DNA from: Edwardsiella tarda ATCC 15947 = NBRC 105688
GTDB taxonomy: Bacteria; Pseudomonadota; Gammaproteobacteria; Enterobacterales; Enterobacteriaceae
Assembly (NCBI RefSeq): GCF_003113495.2
Contig: NZ_CP084508.1
Coordinates: forward strand, 62,001 to 126,000
Length of the DNA: 64,000 bases
Direction of reading: 5' to 3'
Shown here: in pieces, positions 46,693-56,298 of the stretch
Numbering within the stretch: position 1 is the stretch's first letter
How the letters are laid out: each line of letters opens with the position of its first letter
Position numbers and translations under genes: made by a program
The notes under the pieces: model-generated
What the model was told of the DNA's origin: nothing
Databases searched by the model: none
Seen by the model: only the letters and a program-made list of their open reading frames with translations

Positions 46693-47231
46693 GGTTTTCG
46701 CTCCATCATGGTTTCCTGAAACACCGTATCAAGCCGGGTTAAAAACGCCTGACTATCGGTAGCCCCCTGTAACAGCGGCCAGGTCGCCAGCGTATTCACG
46801 TTCACCAGGAATGTTGTCGGGGTGGCGATCGGCATCGGCGCCGGAAAAAAGGCCTGCATCACCGCCACAGGGGCCGGTAACGCCGTGGGATAGGCCTCAT
46901 CCCCCTGCCCATCGATGGTGTAGGGAAAAACCGATAACCCAATCTGTTCACTGAGGGACTTCAACAGCGGATCAAAACGCTGGCAGTACGGGCAGTGCCC
47001 CTGCATGAATAACACCACCTTCCACTGGCTTAAATCGACACGCTGACCATTACTCAGGGTGTACCAGCGTGCGGCCGGTCGAGAAGGCGCGGGATCTGCG
47101 GGTACGGCTTTATCGGCTGTCGCCAATCCCTTCGGGTTATAAAGTGCCGCCACATCATCGCGCACCGACGCCTGGACGGCACCGACCATCAGCAGTGCCA
47201 CGACAAGACTACGCATCGCCATTTTCATCAT
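46689..47231 (-). CDS. trbB: TrbB, thioredoxin-like disulfide isomerase
   Basis: A secreted thioredoxin-fold protein of about 180 residues with the active-site motif GHCPYCQRFDP and a cis-proline region PTTFLVNV. TrbB helps to form correct disulfides in the Cys-rich TraN, U, H and similar proteins. ATG 47231 (MMKMAMRSLVVALLMVG) follows AAGGAG; seven codons earlier another in-frame start is possible. It overlaps traQ by 23 bp. Confidence 0.9.
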   Translation of the reverse strand: MMKMAMRSLVVALLMVGAVQASVRDDVAALYNPKGLATADKAVPADPAPSRPAARWYTLSNGQRVDLSQWKVVLFMQGHCPYCQRFDPLLKSLSEQIGLSVFPYTIDGQGDEAYPTALPAPVAVMQAFFPAPMPIATPTTFLVNVNTLATWPLLQGATDSQAFLTRLDTVFQETMMERKP

Positions 47232-47442
47232 GCTGACGCTCCTTACGCTCAATATCGGCCAGCCATTTATTCAAAATCTTGTAGCCCCCCACGATCACCA
47301 TCACCACGGCAATCAGTTCGGCCAGCTGGATAGCCATCACCGGCTGTTTGCGTACCAGGCGGGCAACAATATGAAACCAGGTACCCACGGCCACTACCCA
47401 CATCCCGGTAATATCAATGTCAGGGAAACGAAATTTACGCAT
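47209..47442 (-). CDS. traQ: TraQ, propilin chaperone
   Basis: A 77-residue inner-membrane protein (MRKFRFPDIDITGMWVVAVG) with two hydrophobic segments. The part ITGMWVVAVGTWFHIVARLV is close to F TraQ as I recall it (VTGMWVFSLGVWFHIVARLV). It assists insertion and stability of the TraA propilin. ATG 47442 is chosen over the frame start at 47484 because homology begins there. It lies between traF and trbB. Confidence 0.9.
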   Translation of the reverse strand: MRKFRFPDIDITGMWVVAVGTWFHIVARLVRKQPVMAIQLAELIAVVMVIVGGYKILNKWLADIERKERQHDENGDA

Positions 47443-47452
47443 ACAGGTCACC

Positions 47453-48205
47453 TTAGAAATTGGGTTTAAAATCGGTCGAGACATTCAGGAACTGCTTGGC
47501 CAAATCGTCCTGACTGATAAAGCCATAAGAGAGCGGTTTCACGGTGCCAGCACGCGGATCGACCAGCATCATGGCGGGGAAATAACGCACACCCAGCCGG
47601 GCGGCCTGCCCCTGATCCTGACGGGTATCGGGCAACAAGGGGCTGACAACGCCATCGACGGTCACCGGAATAACACTGAGGTGATAGGTTTCGCGGAAAT
47701 TTTTAATCACCTGTGCCAACTGGCCATCAATCGGCTCTTTCCCGCGATAAAACACCATCACGCCATAATGCTGGCTGAGTTTTTCGATCGCCTCGCGTTG
47801 CTGGGCATAATCGGCCGCCAGCTGATTTTTAACGGTGCCGTTGTAGTGGCTGTATTTCAGGTTGTAATCCAGCTCCGGGTGCTCAAGCATGGCTTTTTTA
47901 GCACTCATGGAAAATAACCCTGCCTGCTGCGTCCAATAATTCTGTAGCTGGAAATAACGAACAAAGTGAGGCACGCTGGGATAAAGGATAGCGTTATATA
48001 AGGCTTCTTTTGTCCCAGCCTGTAATCGCGCCAACTTATCCATAATAGTAGCGTCTTGGGTAATTTTTGGCTCAGGGGATGGTTTAGGCTTATCTTCATC
48101 CTGCTGTTTTACCGGTTCATTATACCACTGCCATCCCGCATCCTGCGCCAGAGAAACCACCGGCATGATTAATGATAAACAAGCAACAAGCGTCAGAACA
48201 CGCAT
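47453..48205 (-). CDS. traF: TraF, pilus assembly protein with thioredoxin-like fold
   Basis: A protein of about 250 residues with signal peptide (to SLAQ). The C-terminal half has a thioredoxin-like fold without a CxxC motif (MVFYRGKEPIDGQLAQVI, VRYFPAMMLVDPRAG), as in F TraF, so it is structural rather than a redox enzyme. It works with TraH, U, W and TrbC and I at the outer membrane. ATG 48205 follows GGAG; the TTG at 48217 is less likely. Confidence 0.92.
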   Translation of the reverse strand: MRVLTLVACLSLIMPVVSLAQDAGWQWYNEPVKQQDEDKPKPSPEPKITQDATIMDKLARLQAGTKEALYNAILYPSVPHFVRYFQLQNYWTQQAGLFSMSAKKAMLEHPELDYNLKYSHYNGTVKNQLAADYAQQREAIEKLSQHYGVMVFYRGKEPIDGQLAQVIKNFRETYHLSVIPVTVDGVVSPLLPDTRQDQGQAARLGVRYFPAMMLVDPRAGTVKPLSYGFISQDDLAKQFLNVSTDFKPNF

Positions 48206-48235
48206 GGCGTACTCCAATGGAAAATTAACAGAGAT

Positions 48236-50071
48236 TTATTTGGTAACGCGCTTCATCTTATCGGCGATCTGATCACGCACCCGATTTAATAACGCATCAT
48301 GATTTGGCATTGACTGATTTTTCATTAAGTCCTCAGAGAAATCAGCAAAATCCAGGCGGTCAAAATTAATTCGCTGTAACTCCTCTACGGTGATCCCCCG
48401 ACAATCGGGACCGCTAGCATCACCGAACCCAACACCCAGCTGCCATTCCCGGCCTTGTTGCTGTACTATTTTCGCCAGAATACTGTCAAACTGACAGTAG
48501 CTCCGTTTCTTTTCTACACAAACGCCCAAGACTTTCTTTGAACAAAACTCCCCGACGCTCACCGTCAGTTTTTTCGTCTTCGCTTTGGCCAAGGCTTTTT
48601 CTTCACTGCTGCAATGCGCCAAGCCTAAATCCTGTCCCCACCCCGAGTCGGTACAGCAATTACTGAACCCCACAGCAAACTTCTTGCAAAACTTGGGCTG
48701 GCCGGTAAAGGCACGCACATCAATGCCATTCATCGCGGCGATATCCTTACCGGCTGCCGCCACCGCCGCCAGCTCGGAAACAGCCTGAACAAAGTCATTC
48801 CCTTTCGTACCATTTTGGGTTTTGTCACAAGTCCCATCGAGGCAGAATACATCCCCTCCGCAGATCATCATCTTTCCACTGGTCCGGGTTTCACAGGAAA
48901 AGGTGGCATTCTCATGCAAACAGATCCCCTCTTCAGAACTAAAGGCGCATTTGCGGGTCGCTAGCGTACAGGCCGGATTTTTCATATACGCATCACAGGT
49001 ACCATTGTTGGCTGGCTGCGTCATATAGGTGTCTTTATATTGCCAACAGTCACTATAAAGCGAATAGTTTTTCCCCTCTTGTTGAATGCTGCGCGTCCCG
49101 CCGGGAGAAATACATTCCTGTTTTAGCGGTTTTCCCTCTCGCTTATCAAAGGGGCAATTTTCCGTCCAGACAATACGTGGCTTAAATTCCTTTGAGCCGG
49201 TTTTAACATGCAGCGTGATAACAAAATACCCACTATGTCGATTGTAAAAATTAACCGTCATCCAGGGCATGCCAACATGGGAAGTAAACATCGTAATTTT
49301 TTGACCCGGTGAAATTCTGCCTTTAGGATAAAACGCATGCGTTCCCGAGTTCAGCGAAACCCACGTCCCCAAGACGTTAAGTGTCATATCCGTCGTAAAA
49401 TCCAACTGATTATGGGCCAGCTTTGCCCACATGATTTCGCCGCTCATCCCAGCAGGGACGGTAAAACGCACCTCAGCCCGATAGTGCCCCTCGGTAAAGG
49501 TCAATTTTCTGGAGTCGATAATAATATCCTGCTCAACCGTTGAATCGACCCAATCACCCACAATCGAGGCCGTCCGGGTACAATATTGATCGACCTGGAC
49601 ATCCCGCTCACAGGTATAGTTGGTAAACTCACTGCGTGTAACCGTCTTGGCCTCACAAGCCATCTTGTCTTTGCCCACAATACTGTCAGCCCGCTTTTCC
49701 ACATCCTGGGCTGCCTTAATAAAGGGGGCATCCGGCGAGATAGGCTCTTTGGGATTATTGAGCACCGAGTCATTCACCGCTTTACCGACCTCACTTTTAC
49801 TCCAGTGCTGTGATCCCTGGTTTTTTAGCGCACTGTCATCCGAGGCCGTCACACCACCGTAATACGCTTGCTGAGGGGGTGTTGCCGTGTAATTGGGGAT
49901 CGCTGCAGCCGGGTTGAAGTTCTTCAGTGTGCTATTCCCTTGCCCTTGTACCTGTTTGGCAAAATCGGCCCCTGCCCGGTAATCGGTTTGGCCATCGGCC
50001 CACGCTGCCATCACAACGCCGATTAAGGTTAACGCGCCTAATCGACATCGCCATGCTGTCCCCTTAGCCAT
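48236..50071 (-). CDS. traN: TraN, outer-membrane mating-pair stabilisation adhesin
   Basis: A 611-residue outer-membrane protein with signal peptide (to AAWA) and numerous paired cysteines, as in TraN. Clusters are CERDVQVDQYCTRTAS, CTLATRKCAFSSEEGICLHE and CGGDVFCLDGTCDKTQ. It contacts receptors on the recipient to stabilise mating pairs, and the central variable part (about residues 170-340) determines the receptor. ATG 50071 follows AGGAGG; the earlier frame start at 50113 lacks a signal peptide context. It overlaps trbC by 8 bp. Confidence 0.95.
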   Translation of the reverse strand: MAKGTAWRCRLGALTLIGVVMAAWADGQTDYRAGADFAKQVQGQGNSTLKNFNPAAAIPNYTATPPQQAYYGGVTASDDSALKNQGSQHWSKSEVGKAVNDSVLNNPKEPISPDAPFIKAAQDVEKRADSIVGKDKMACEAKTVTRSEFTNYTCERDVQVDQYCTRTASIVGDWVDSTVEQDIIIDSRKLTFTEGHYRAEVRFTVPAGMSGEIMWAKLAHNQLDFTTDMTLNVLGTWVSLNSGTHAFYPKGRISPGQKITMFTSHVGMPWMTVNFYNRHSGYFVITLHVKTGSKEFKPRIVWTENCPFDKREGKPLKQECISPGGTRSIQQEGKNYSLYSDCWQYKDTYMTQPANNGTCDAYMKNPACTLATRKCAFSSEEGICLHENATFSCETRTSGKMMICGGDVFCLDGTCDKTQNGTKGNDFVQAVSELAAVAAAGKDIAAMNGIDVRAFTGQPKFCKKFAVGFSNCCTDSGWGQDLGLAHCSSEEKALAKAKTKKLTVSVGEFCSKKVLGVCVEKKRSYCQFDSILAKIVQQQGREWQLGVGFGDASGPDCRGITVEELQRINFDRLDFADFSEDLMKNQSMPNHDALLNRVRDQIADKMKRVTK

Positions 50072-50729
50072 GATGCCCCTCCTGCTGCAAAATCTGTTGT
50101 GCCTCGCCAGCACAGGTCCCTTGCTCCACCACTTTCTGTAACGCTAAATCCAGCCGCAGATTGCCCCGGATCACATCAAAGCCCTGCTCGCAACGCACGA
50201 CCAGCGCCGGTACGCTGTTGATGCCGTACTGGCTGTAGAGCGTGGGGTCTATTTGAACGCCCTCCGTTGCGCCGTTTTGCACCAGCTGTGACACGGCGTC
50301 TACGGTTTGCTTCATGTCGTTATTCACCAAGCCGCGTAACGTCACCGGAATGGCATAGCGCCCTGCCTCTTGCAGCATGCGCTTGAGCCCGGTCTCGGGG
50401 ATCGAGAACGACACAAAATAGAGGGCACCGGCTGCCGTTTTCTCCCCGGTACGCTGTTGTTGTTGCACCAGGCTCTCCAGATAGCGGCGATTGCCGGCAT
50501 CCAATGGATTGTCCTGAACCTGTTTTTTTAACCACTGCTCCAGCTCAGGATGCGGCGTTTCCCGTAGACGCTGAGCGAAATCCTCCTGCTGTTTTAACCA
50601 CTGGCGATCGGCCTCTGACGGTGCTCTTGATGCCATGGTCGAGGTATCTAGCTGTACGCTGGTATTGGGTGACGCGATGGCTGCAAGGGGGGCAATCAGC
50701 GCGGCCAACGCCGTTTGTCGTAAATTCAT
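50064..50729 (-). CDS. trbC: TrbC, periplasmic pilus assembly protein
   Basis: A 221-residue secreted protein (signal peptide to AIAS) of the TrbC/TraW_C type, with a thioredoxin-like C-terminal half. Markers are LYFVSFSIPETGLKRMLQEA, PVTLRGLVNNDMKQTVDAV and YGINSVPALVVRCEQGFDVI. It interacts with TraW in F-type pilus assembly. ATG 50729 follows AAGGAGTCTCGC. Genes on both sides are within 11 bp or overlap. Confidence 0.93.
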   Translation of the reverse strand: MNLRQTALAALIAPLAAIASPNTSVQLDTSTMASRAPSEADRQWLKQQEDFAQRLRETPHPELEQWLKKQVQDNPLDAGNRRYLESLVQQQQRTGEKTAAGALYFVSFSIPETGLKRMLQEAGRYAIPVTLRGLVNNDMKQTVDAVSQLVQNGATEGVQIDPTLYSQYGINSVPALVVRCEQGFDVIRGNLRLDLALQKVVEQGTCAGEAQQILQQEGHHG

Positions 50730-50739
50730 GCGAGACTCC

Positions 50740-51750
50740 TTAGAGGAAAACACAGTTACGTTTACGCCACATCAGGTAGCCGAAATTCTTCTTGCTGTTC
50801 GGGGCGTTATGCCCGGCCTCCCACCGCATGACGCTGCGGCCCATCGGGTGACAACGCGCGCTATCCGGATACATGTTGACCATCTGATAGCGCCAGCGCT
50901 CCTTCGGGATAATGGGGGTGGGGTATTCATAGCAGACCGCCTTATCCTTACCGATGCTCTCCATAATCTGCCCTTGCCGATGCAGCTTGAAGGCCATCCG
51001 CTCACTGACCAGCACCGAGGACTGCAACGGACTGAACTCATTACTGACCCAACCATTAAAGGGATACATCGAGCCCTGGGCACCAGCGCACCAAAACAGC
51101 GGATCGAGGGGAAGATGGAATGCACTGGCCAACGCATCGGCCGCACAGGCGCCTTGTGCCAGCGGGTTGGCAAAAATCACGGCTTCCGGGTTCAGGATGG
51201 TCGTGAGACTGCTGTCCACCCAGGTCGGATCAATCTCGCTCAGGTAGGCAATATCGAGATCACCGCCCTCCAGGCATCCCACAGAGGTGATGATGTTCAG
51301 CCAATAGGTCAACGGGTATTTGTACCAGTGCACATGATAGAACGCCCCCGCCACATCCTTATCGCTCTGCCCCGCTGTACCGGTCCCGGTCTTACCGAGG
51401 TTGATACTGAATCCGCCCAGGTTCACCATGCAGCCCGGAGAGCGGGTGACATCGGTCAGGGCCATCGGCTCCCAATAACCAATCGCCAATCCAGGGCGGA
51501 TAAAAATCGGCGGTGGTGCGGGACAGAATTGCAGGGGAGAGCCGGGGTTCGCCGTATCGGGTGCCTCCCCGCTACCTCCGACTTTGATGCTGCCAATCGA
51601 TAGGGGGAAAATACACTTCCAGCACACATCGGTGATCGGGTTGACAAAATGCCCTTCGCAGCTGGCATCGGCCTGTGCCGGTGCGACCGGTAGCCAGGCC
51701 GCCGCCAGAATGACCAAAGCTGCACCGACACGCGTATAAATGGGGTTCAT
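50740..51750 (-). CDS. traU: TraU, DNA transfer protein
   Basis: A 336-residue secreted, Cys-containing protein of the TraU family (signal peptide to AQADA). Markers include CEGHFVNPITDVCWKCIFPL, FCPAPPPIFIRPGLAIGYWE and the C-terminal FGYLMWRKRNCVFL. TraU is needed more for DNA transfer than for pilus formation in F. Its ATG overlaps the traW stop by 4 bp. Confidence 0.95.
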   Translation of the reverse strand: MNPIYTRVGAALVILAAAWLPVAPAQADASCEGHFVNPITDVCWKCIFPLSIGSIKVGGSGEAPDTANPGSPLQFCPAPPPIFIRPGLAIGYWEPMALTDVTRSPGCMVNLGGFSINLGKTGTGTAGQSDKDVAGAFYHVHWYKYPLTYWLNIITSVGCLEGGDLDIAYLSEIDPTWVDSSLTTILNPEAVIFANPLAQGACAADALASAFHLPLDPLFWCAGAQGSMYPFNGWVSNEFSPLQSSVLVSERMAFKLHRQGQIMESIGKDKAVCYEYPTPIIPKERWRYQMVNMYPDSARCHPMGRSVMRWEAGHNAPNSKKNFGYLMWRKRNCVFL

Positions 51751-52382
51751 TGGCCAGTCTCCTCGGGTGCAAAGGTTTCAATATGCAGCCGTAACCCACT
51801 GGGTGCAGGTGTCACACGCGCCGGTACCGAGGTGATCCCCAGACGTTGGCATAATGCCCCGTTCTGGTCGAAATAGACCCGGCTATCCAAAGCCGCCGAG
51901 GCGGCGGGAATATCCCCCTTGATCAGAATAATCTTGAATAACAGCGTGGCGGGCTTCTGCCGCTTCATCCAGTCCACCTGCGCCGGTGAGTCGGCATCGA
52001 TAAAGTAGAGTGTTTCCATGAACGGCACCGTCTTCAGCGGGTTAATCACCTCCCCCCGCCGGGCAAATAGCCGTCCCTGGTCATCACGCAGATCCTCAGA
52101 GAGCTGCACGCTTGGGTCGAAGTAGCGTGAAGCATAGTGTGTCGCCGTGGTGATCCCCTCGACAGGTACCGGACGCTGGCTATGTGTAATCACCCGCTTC
52201 TTGAAAGCCTGCATCTCCTTATCCCAGGCTCCCGACCTCTGTAGCTGTGCCAGACGCTGGGTGATCAGCGTCAGCATATCCGGCTCGGCAACCGGATACA
52301 GATCGCCCCAGGTACCCAAATCGGCCGCACAGGCCACCTGGGCGCTCCAACAGATCCCTAACCATCCCCAACGCCGACGCAT
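51747..52382 (-). CDS. traW: TraW, pilus assembly protein
   Basis: A 211-residue secreted protein (signal ends VACAAD) of the TraW family, with GTWGDLYPVAEPDMLTLI at the mature N-terminus and KPATLLFKIILIKGDIPAA near the C-terminus. In some plasmids TraW and TrbC are fused; here they are separate. ATG 52382 follows GGCAGGGTAAT and overlaps the trbI stop region. Confidence 0.92.
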   Translation of the reverse strand: MRRRWGWLGICWSAQVACAADLGTWGDLYPVAEPDMLTLITQRLAQLQRSGAWDKEMQAFKKRVITHSQRPVPVEGITTATHYASRYFDPSVQLSEDLRDDQGRLFARRGEVINPLKTVPFMETLYFIDADSPAQVDWMKRQKPATLLFKIILIKGDIPAASAALDSRVYFDQNGALCQRLGITSVPARVTPAPSGLRLHIETFAPEETGQ

Positions 52383-52383
52383 A

Positions 52384-52755
52384 TTACCCTGCCTCCCGCA
52401 TACGACGTGCGATATCTTGCTGGATAACACGGGTAATATCTGGCGCGCCCTGGACTACTGCCGGCGCCACCAAAATCAGAACATGGTGTTGCTGTTGATA
52501 GGTTTGCAGGCTTTGCTCCAGGGCCGCGTTAAAGCGTGCTGATAGCGCCCGGGTTTGCGCTTCCGAGAGTGTCTTCTGACTGGCGCTATCAAAAAACGCA
52601 TCGACGGTTTGCTTCATATCAAAGGCCACGGCACGCGGGGCGCTGTAATGACCAATGCCCCAGGAAATGGCCGCATTGGCCAACAGCAGGCTGGCAAACA
52701 ATACGCCCCACCCCAGGCGGCGTTTCCGTTGCGACGTTATTGGTGACGTTGTCAT
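52384..52755 (-). CDS. trbI: TrbI, pilus retraction/assembly accessory protein
   Basis: A 123-residue bitopic inner-membrane protein with one N-terminal membrane helix (GWGVLFASLLLANAAISWGI) and a periplasmic part including VAFDMKQTVDAFF. The family affects pilus outgrowth and retraction in F. It lies between traC and traW, as usual, and overlaps the traC stop by 4 bp. Confidence 0.9.
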   Translation of the reverse strand: MTTSPITSQRKRRLGWGVLFASLLLANAAISWGIGHYSAPRAVAFDMKQTVDAFFDSASQKTLSEAQTRALSARFNAALEQSLQTYQQQHHVLILVAPAVVQGAPDITRVIQQDIARRMREAG

Positions 52756-55379
52756 ACTTCCTCCTGCTGATGTTCAGCTATCCAGGCTTCAAGGCTGGCC
52801 ATCTCCTGGGGAAAGTTGCGGTAGGCCAGCGCATAGACCGCATCATGGATACCCACCCCCTCCCGGCGTTTTTGCTGGATAAACTCGAAGTCCGCCCCTC
52901 TTGAGGAGTACATGGCGCGACTGAGTGGATCGACAAACAATCGGTGCCAGGAGGAGTAGGCTTCCACCGATAACATGAACGAACTGAACCATTGCTCTTT
53001 GGCGGAGCCGAATTTACCGATCATGTCTTTCTCAAACCGGTTGAACTGATCGGGATAAAGCTGGTTGTATTTGGTAAAGGATTTCGTACTCTGCTTCAGA
53101 ATGATTTTGTAAGAGGAGTTGCCCCAGGCGGCACGGGCGGCGCTGGAGGCATCCGGAGAGTCGAAATCGACGATGTTTTGGGTAATGGTGATGTAGGAGC
53201 CATTGTGGCGCCGGGCTGTCCGGTAGCCCTTTTCGATAAACGTCCCGACTTTTTCATTCTTGAAGTCCAACAGTTTCCAGCCTTCATCGATAACGTTCAG
53301 TTTTTTCAGGCTGCGTGGGGAGTGGTACATGCGGTTCTCGATATAGATAATGAGCGAGAACATCACCGCAATCAGCAGCGAGGGACGGCTTTCCAGACCA
53401 CCCAGCTCCAACACCACCATGCGGGCATCATCATGCAGCGACGGCTCATCGGAGTTGAAATACTCACCATAAATCCCCGCTGCCGTATACTGATCCAGCA
53501 GGATAATCATCTCGTCCAGGCGGCTACGAATGGTCGGTGAATCCCGGTATTGCTCACTGTTGCGGGCATCACTCAGGAAATTCACCACATCATCAATACG
53601 CGCCCGGTTTTTTTTGCTCAGCCACGCCGCTTTCACCGCCTGCATCAACAGCCCCTCATGCACCTCATCCAGGTTGCCGTTCGGGCTGGCCATCACCGAT
53701 AACTGGTCGCGGATACGCTCGGCGGACAAGTCAATATCTTTCACGTTGGCAAAGGGGTTGAACTTCAGGGTGTCGCCATCGAGGTAAACGCCGCCCATGT
53801 TCTCGCACAGAGACTTGTAGCCATCCCCCATATCAAATACCCAGGCGAAACCACCGCTATCCAACACACTGCGGATCAACGGTTGAATCAATCCGGTTTT
53901 CCCGGCACCCGACGTCCCGCATACCGCCATGTTGAAGTTGGTATTGTCCATCTTGTCGTAGAACAGATCGATAAAGGCCAACTGGCCACGATATGTCGGT
54001 GCCAATAAGCCCGAGGGGGCGAGCGGATGATCCGCGACCAGCGGCATCAGATTGGCCACATTGAATGATTCGGCACGGTGAACCACCCCAGCGGCCTGCA
54101 GCTCTTTGAAGAGTCCCTCTCCCGCCTTAAAGGGCAAGGCGGTGAGAAAATTACGCAACTGGTTAAAGCGTGGTGAGATGAGCTCGATCCCGTTTTTACG
54201 GTAGCTGTTAAGGATATCCTGCTCGTAGTCCAGGGCCTTCTCGTTATCGTCTTCACAAAAGGCCGTCAGATTCAGGAAATAGGAGACGATAGCGGACTGG
54301 TTGCTGCTCAGGCGCTGACGCAGCTCACCCCACTCTTTTGCCTGCTTCTCCACCCCAGGGAAGAACTTGCCATACGAAGTCTTAGACTTTTTCTCACAGT
54401 CCAAAAACTTCAGATTGGCCTCTTGGTGGGCTTTCACCTGATCTTCCACCATCAGGGTCAGCGTCAGGATGAACGGACAGGAGATGGACAGCTCCGGGTT
54501 GAGCAGATTGCTGTAGTTATCCGCATTACTCCATAAGAAGGCCATCTCCGGGTTACGCTCCAGCTGAAAATTCAGTATCTGGGCCGTACTGGTTTTTTGG
54601 CTACGGCCATTGCGTAAACCGATGGTCAGGCTTTCGGCTTTCACCTTCAGATCAAAGGAGTCATCCACACATTGGTAGTTCAGGTCGATATAGGGATCTA
54701 ATGGCCGATCATTGGGGTATAACTGGCTTGGGTTGTGGTTAATCATCTCCCTGACAATATTGATAAACGCCTGAGCATCGACAGGCTGGGTATAGATACG
54801 AGCCCCCTGGAGTGATGCCCGGATAACCTTGACCTTGTTCTCCAGCTCAATCATATCGGCTTTGCTTTTTTTCTTGCTGGGTACACAACAGGAGATAAAT
54901 ACCCGGTAATTTCGCAGGGTGAGTGGCAGGTCAAGTCCTTCAGGTAACGAGAAGCGTTGCTCGGCCGCACGCAGATAGTAGGCACGGGTAATGGCGTTAA
55001 ACTTGTCGGCCTGTGGCCCCGACCAGGAGAACTCGCGTAGCCCGTAGTCCACCATCGCCCCAACTTGCTTGCTGGACATCAGGTGAATCGACAACGGAAT
55101 GCCGCGTGGCATTTTGGTGCGTAACAGACTTTCCAGGGCCAATACTACCTGCTCATTGGCGCCTGCGAGCGGTTGAGCCTCCAGCATAAAGCCAATGGTA
55201 CTGGCATTAATAAATAACCCGGTTTCTGGATCATAATCTTTATACGGCAGAATTCGGCTAAACTGCGGAAAGGACAGATTCGCCAGAATCTGATTTGCCT
55301 GCGCAGATTCATCAGGCAGTTTGAGTGCAGTCAGTAACGAGTTGACCGTCTGAGTTACAACATCAAGAGGATTATTCAC
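52752..55379 (-). CDS. traC: TraC, VirB4-type pilus assembly ATPase
   Basis: An 875-residue cytoplasmic/membrane-associated ATPase. The Walker A is VCGTSGAGKTGLIQ, the Walker B region is RMVVLELGGLESRPS, and VIDEGWKLLDFKNEKVGTFI follows. It powers pilin extraction and pilus assembly. It is separated from traV by 128 bp in which I see no gene; traR, found there in F, is absent. Confidence 0.96.
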   Translation of the reverse strand: MNNPLDVVTQTVNSLLTALKLPDESAQANQILANLSFPQFSRILPYKDYDPETGLFINASTIGFMLEAQPLAGANEQVVLALESLLRTKMPRGIPLSIHLMSSKQVGAMVDYGLREFSWSGPQADKFNAITRAYYLRAAEQRFSLPEGLDLPLTLRNYRVFISCCVPSKKKSKADMIELENKVKVIRASLQGARIYTQPVDAQAFINIVREMINHNPSQLYPNDRPLDPYIDLNYQCVDDSFDLKVKAESLTIGLRNGRSQKTSTAQILNFQLERNPEMAFLWSNADNYSNLLNPELSISCPFILTLTLMVEDQVKAHQEANLKFLDCEKKSKTSYGKFFPGVEKQAKEWGELRQRLSSNQSAIVSYFLNLTAFCEDDNEKALDYEQDILNSYRKNGIELISPRFNQLRNFLTALPFKAGEGLFKELQAAGVVHRAESFNVANLMPLVADHPLAPSGLLAPTYRGQLAFIDLFYDKMDNTNFNMAVCGTSGAGKTGLIQPLIRSVLDSGGFAWVFDMGDGYKSLCENMGGVYLDGDTLKFNPFANVKDIDLSAERIRDQLSVMASPNGNLDEVHEGLLMQAVKAAWLSKKNRARIDDVVNFLSDARNSEQYRDSPTIRSRLDEMIILLDQYTAAGIYGEYFNSDEPSLHDDARMVVLELGGLESRPSLLIAVMFSLIIYIENRMYHSPRSLKKLNVIDEGWKLLDFKNEKVGTFIEKGYRTARRHNGSYITITQNIVDFDSPDASSAARAAWGNSSYKIILKQSTKSFTKYNQLYPDQFNRFEKDMIGKFGSAKEQWFSSFMLSVEAYSSWHRLFVDPLSRAMYSSRGADFEFIQQKRREGVGIHDAVYALAYRNFPQEMASLEAWIAEHQQEEV

Positions 55380-55507
55380 ACTGACACCTTTACCATTTCA
55401 TGTTACATCCAGTACGCTACCGCCCATCCCTTTTTACGCTCAGGGCACTCGTAAAAAATACAGAATAATAGACAGCCAATAACACGCTACGACCTCAGAA
55501 AACCCGA

Positions 55508-56074
55508 TTAGTGAATGCGGGGTTTTCCCCAATGTGACGGAGTAATAACAAACAACACCTGACTGGGTTGATGATAAACATCCTGCTTATCGATATAGGG
55601 CGCTATCCATAATTGTGCGACCTGCTCGCCGACACGTAATGGCCGAGGATAGCCTGACGCCACGGAAGACACCGGCATCGGTGCTGTTTTTACCGTCTGC
55701 ATCGGGCTAATCGGACGGTTGGCCGGGGAGATCATTCGCTGCTCAACCGGTGTCGAACCCGTGCCAGTAAAGGGATTACGCGGCGCGGATGGGGCTATTG
55801 TGGTATGCACAATGGGTACCGGCGATACCGATGCAGCCGTCACGGCCAAAGGCACGGCTGTGGGCGCAAAACTCCCCTCAGCCAGGCGAGGCAATGCGGC
55901 TGCAACCGGCTTTGCGGCCTCCCCCTCCTCACTCAACTTGGCCTTTTCATTTGCCTGTTGCATCGTCATACAGGTATCCGATGTGGTGGCATTACATTCA
56001 AAATCGCTACTGGTTCCAGCGCATCCGCTTAATAACAGGGCGCTACCGAATACCGTGAAGATAAGACGCTGCAT
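55508..56074 (-). CDS. traV: TraV, outer-membrane core-complex lipoprotein
   Basis: A 188-residue lipoprotein with lipobox ALLLSGCAG. Conserved Cys residues follow (SDFECNATTSDTCMTMQQAN). The middle is Pro/Ser/Thr-rich and the C-terminus has PLRVGEQVAQLWIAPYIDKQ. It forms the outer-membrane core with TraK and TraB (VirB7-like). ATG 56074 follows AGGGGG. Confidence 0.92.
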   Translation of the reverse strand: MQRLIFTVFGSALLLSGCAGTSSDFECNATTSDTCMTMQQANEKAKLSEEGEAAKPVAAALPRLAEGSFAPTAVPLAVTAASVSPVPIVHTTIAPSAPRNPFTGTGSTPVEQRMISPANRPISPMQTVKTAPMPVSSVASGYPRPLRVGEQVAQLWIAPYIDKQDVYHQPSQVLFVITPSHWGKPRIH

Positions 56075-56085
56075 AGTCACCCCCT

Positions 56086-56298
56086 TTAATGCTTAGGCGT
56101 AGGAAGAATAATTTTTCCCGTCGTATTTTTAAAAAAATGGTCAGGCAATAGCGGGTTATCAACAATCGCTTGACGCAAGGCATTAACATCAGACATATCA
56201 TTAAACCAGTGGGCGGTTTTCCCAGCCCCAGCTTTACCCCAAATAAGCACATGACCTGTTAGGGCGCAGAATGATTTTTGCTTATTAACGTTGCTCAT
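56086..56298 (-). CDS. Unidentified 70-residue protein between traB and traV
   Basis: A small soluble protein (MSNVNKQKSFCALTGHVLIW) with a GKAGAGKT stretch (residues 21-28) like a Walker A loop but no room for a full ATPase fold. It stands where F has trbD/trbG. The ATG overlaps the stop of the upstream gene by 4 bp, so it is very likely translated. The C-terminus ends KIILPTPKH. I do not recognise a family. Confidence 0.55.
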   Translation of the reverse strand: MSNVNKQKSFCALTGHVLIWGKAGAGKTAHWFNDMSDVNALRQAIVDNPLLPDHFFKNTTGKIILPTPKH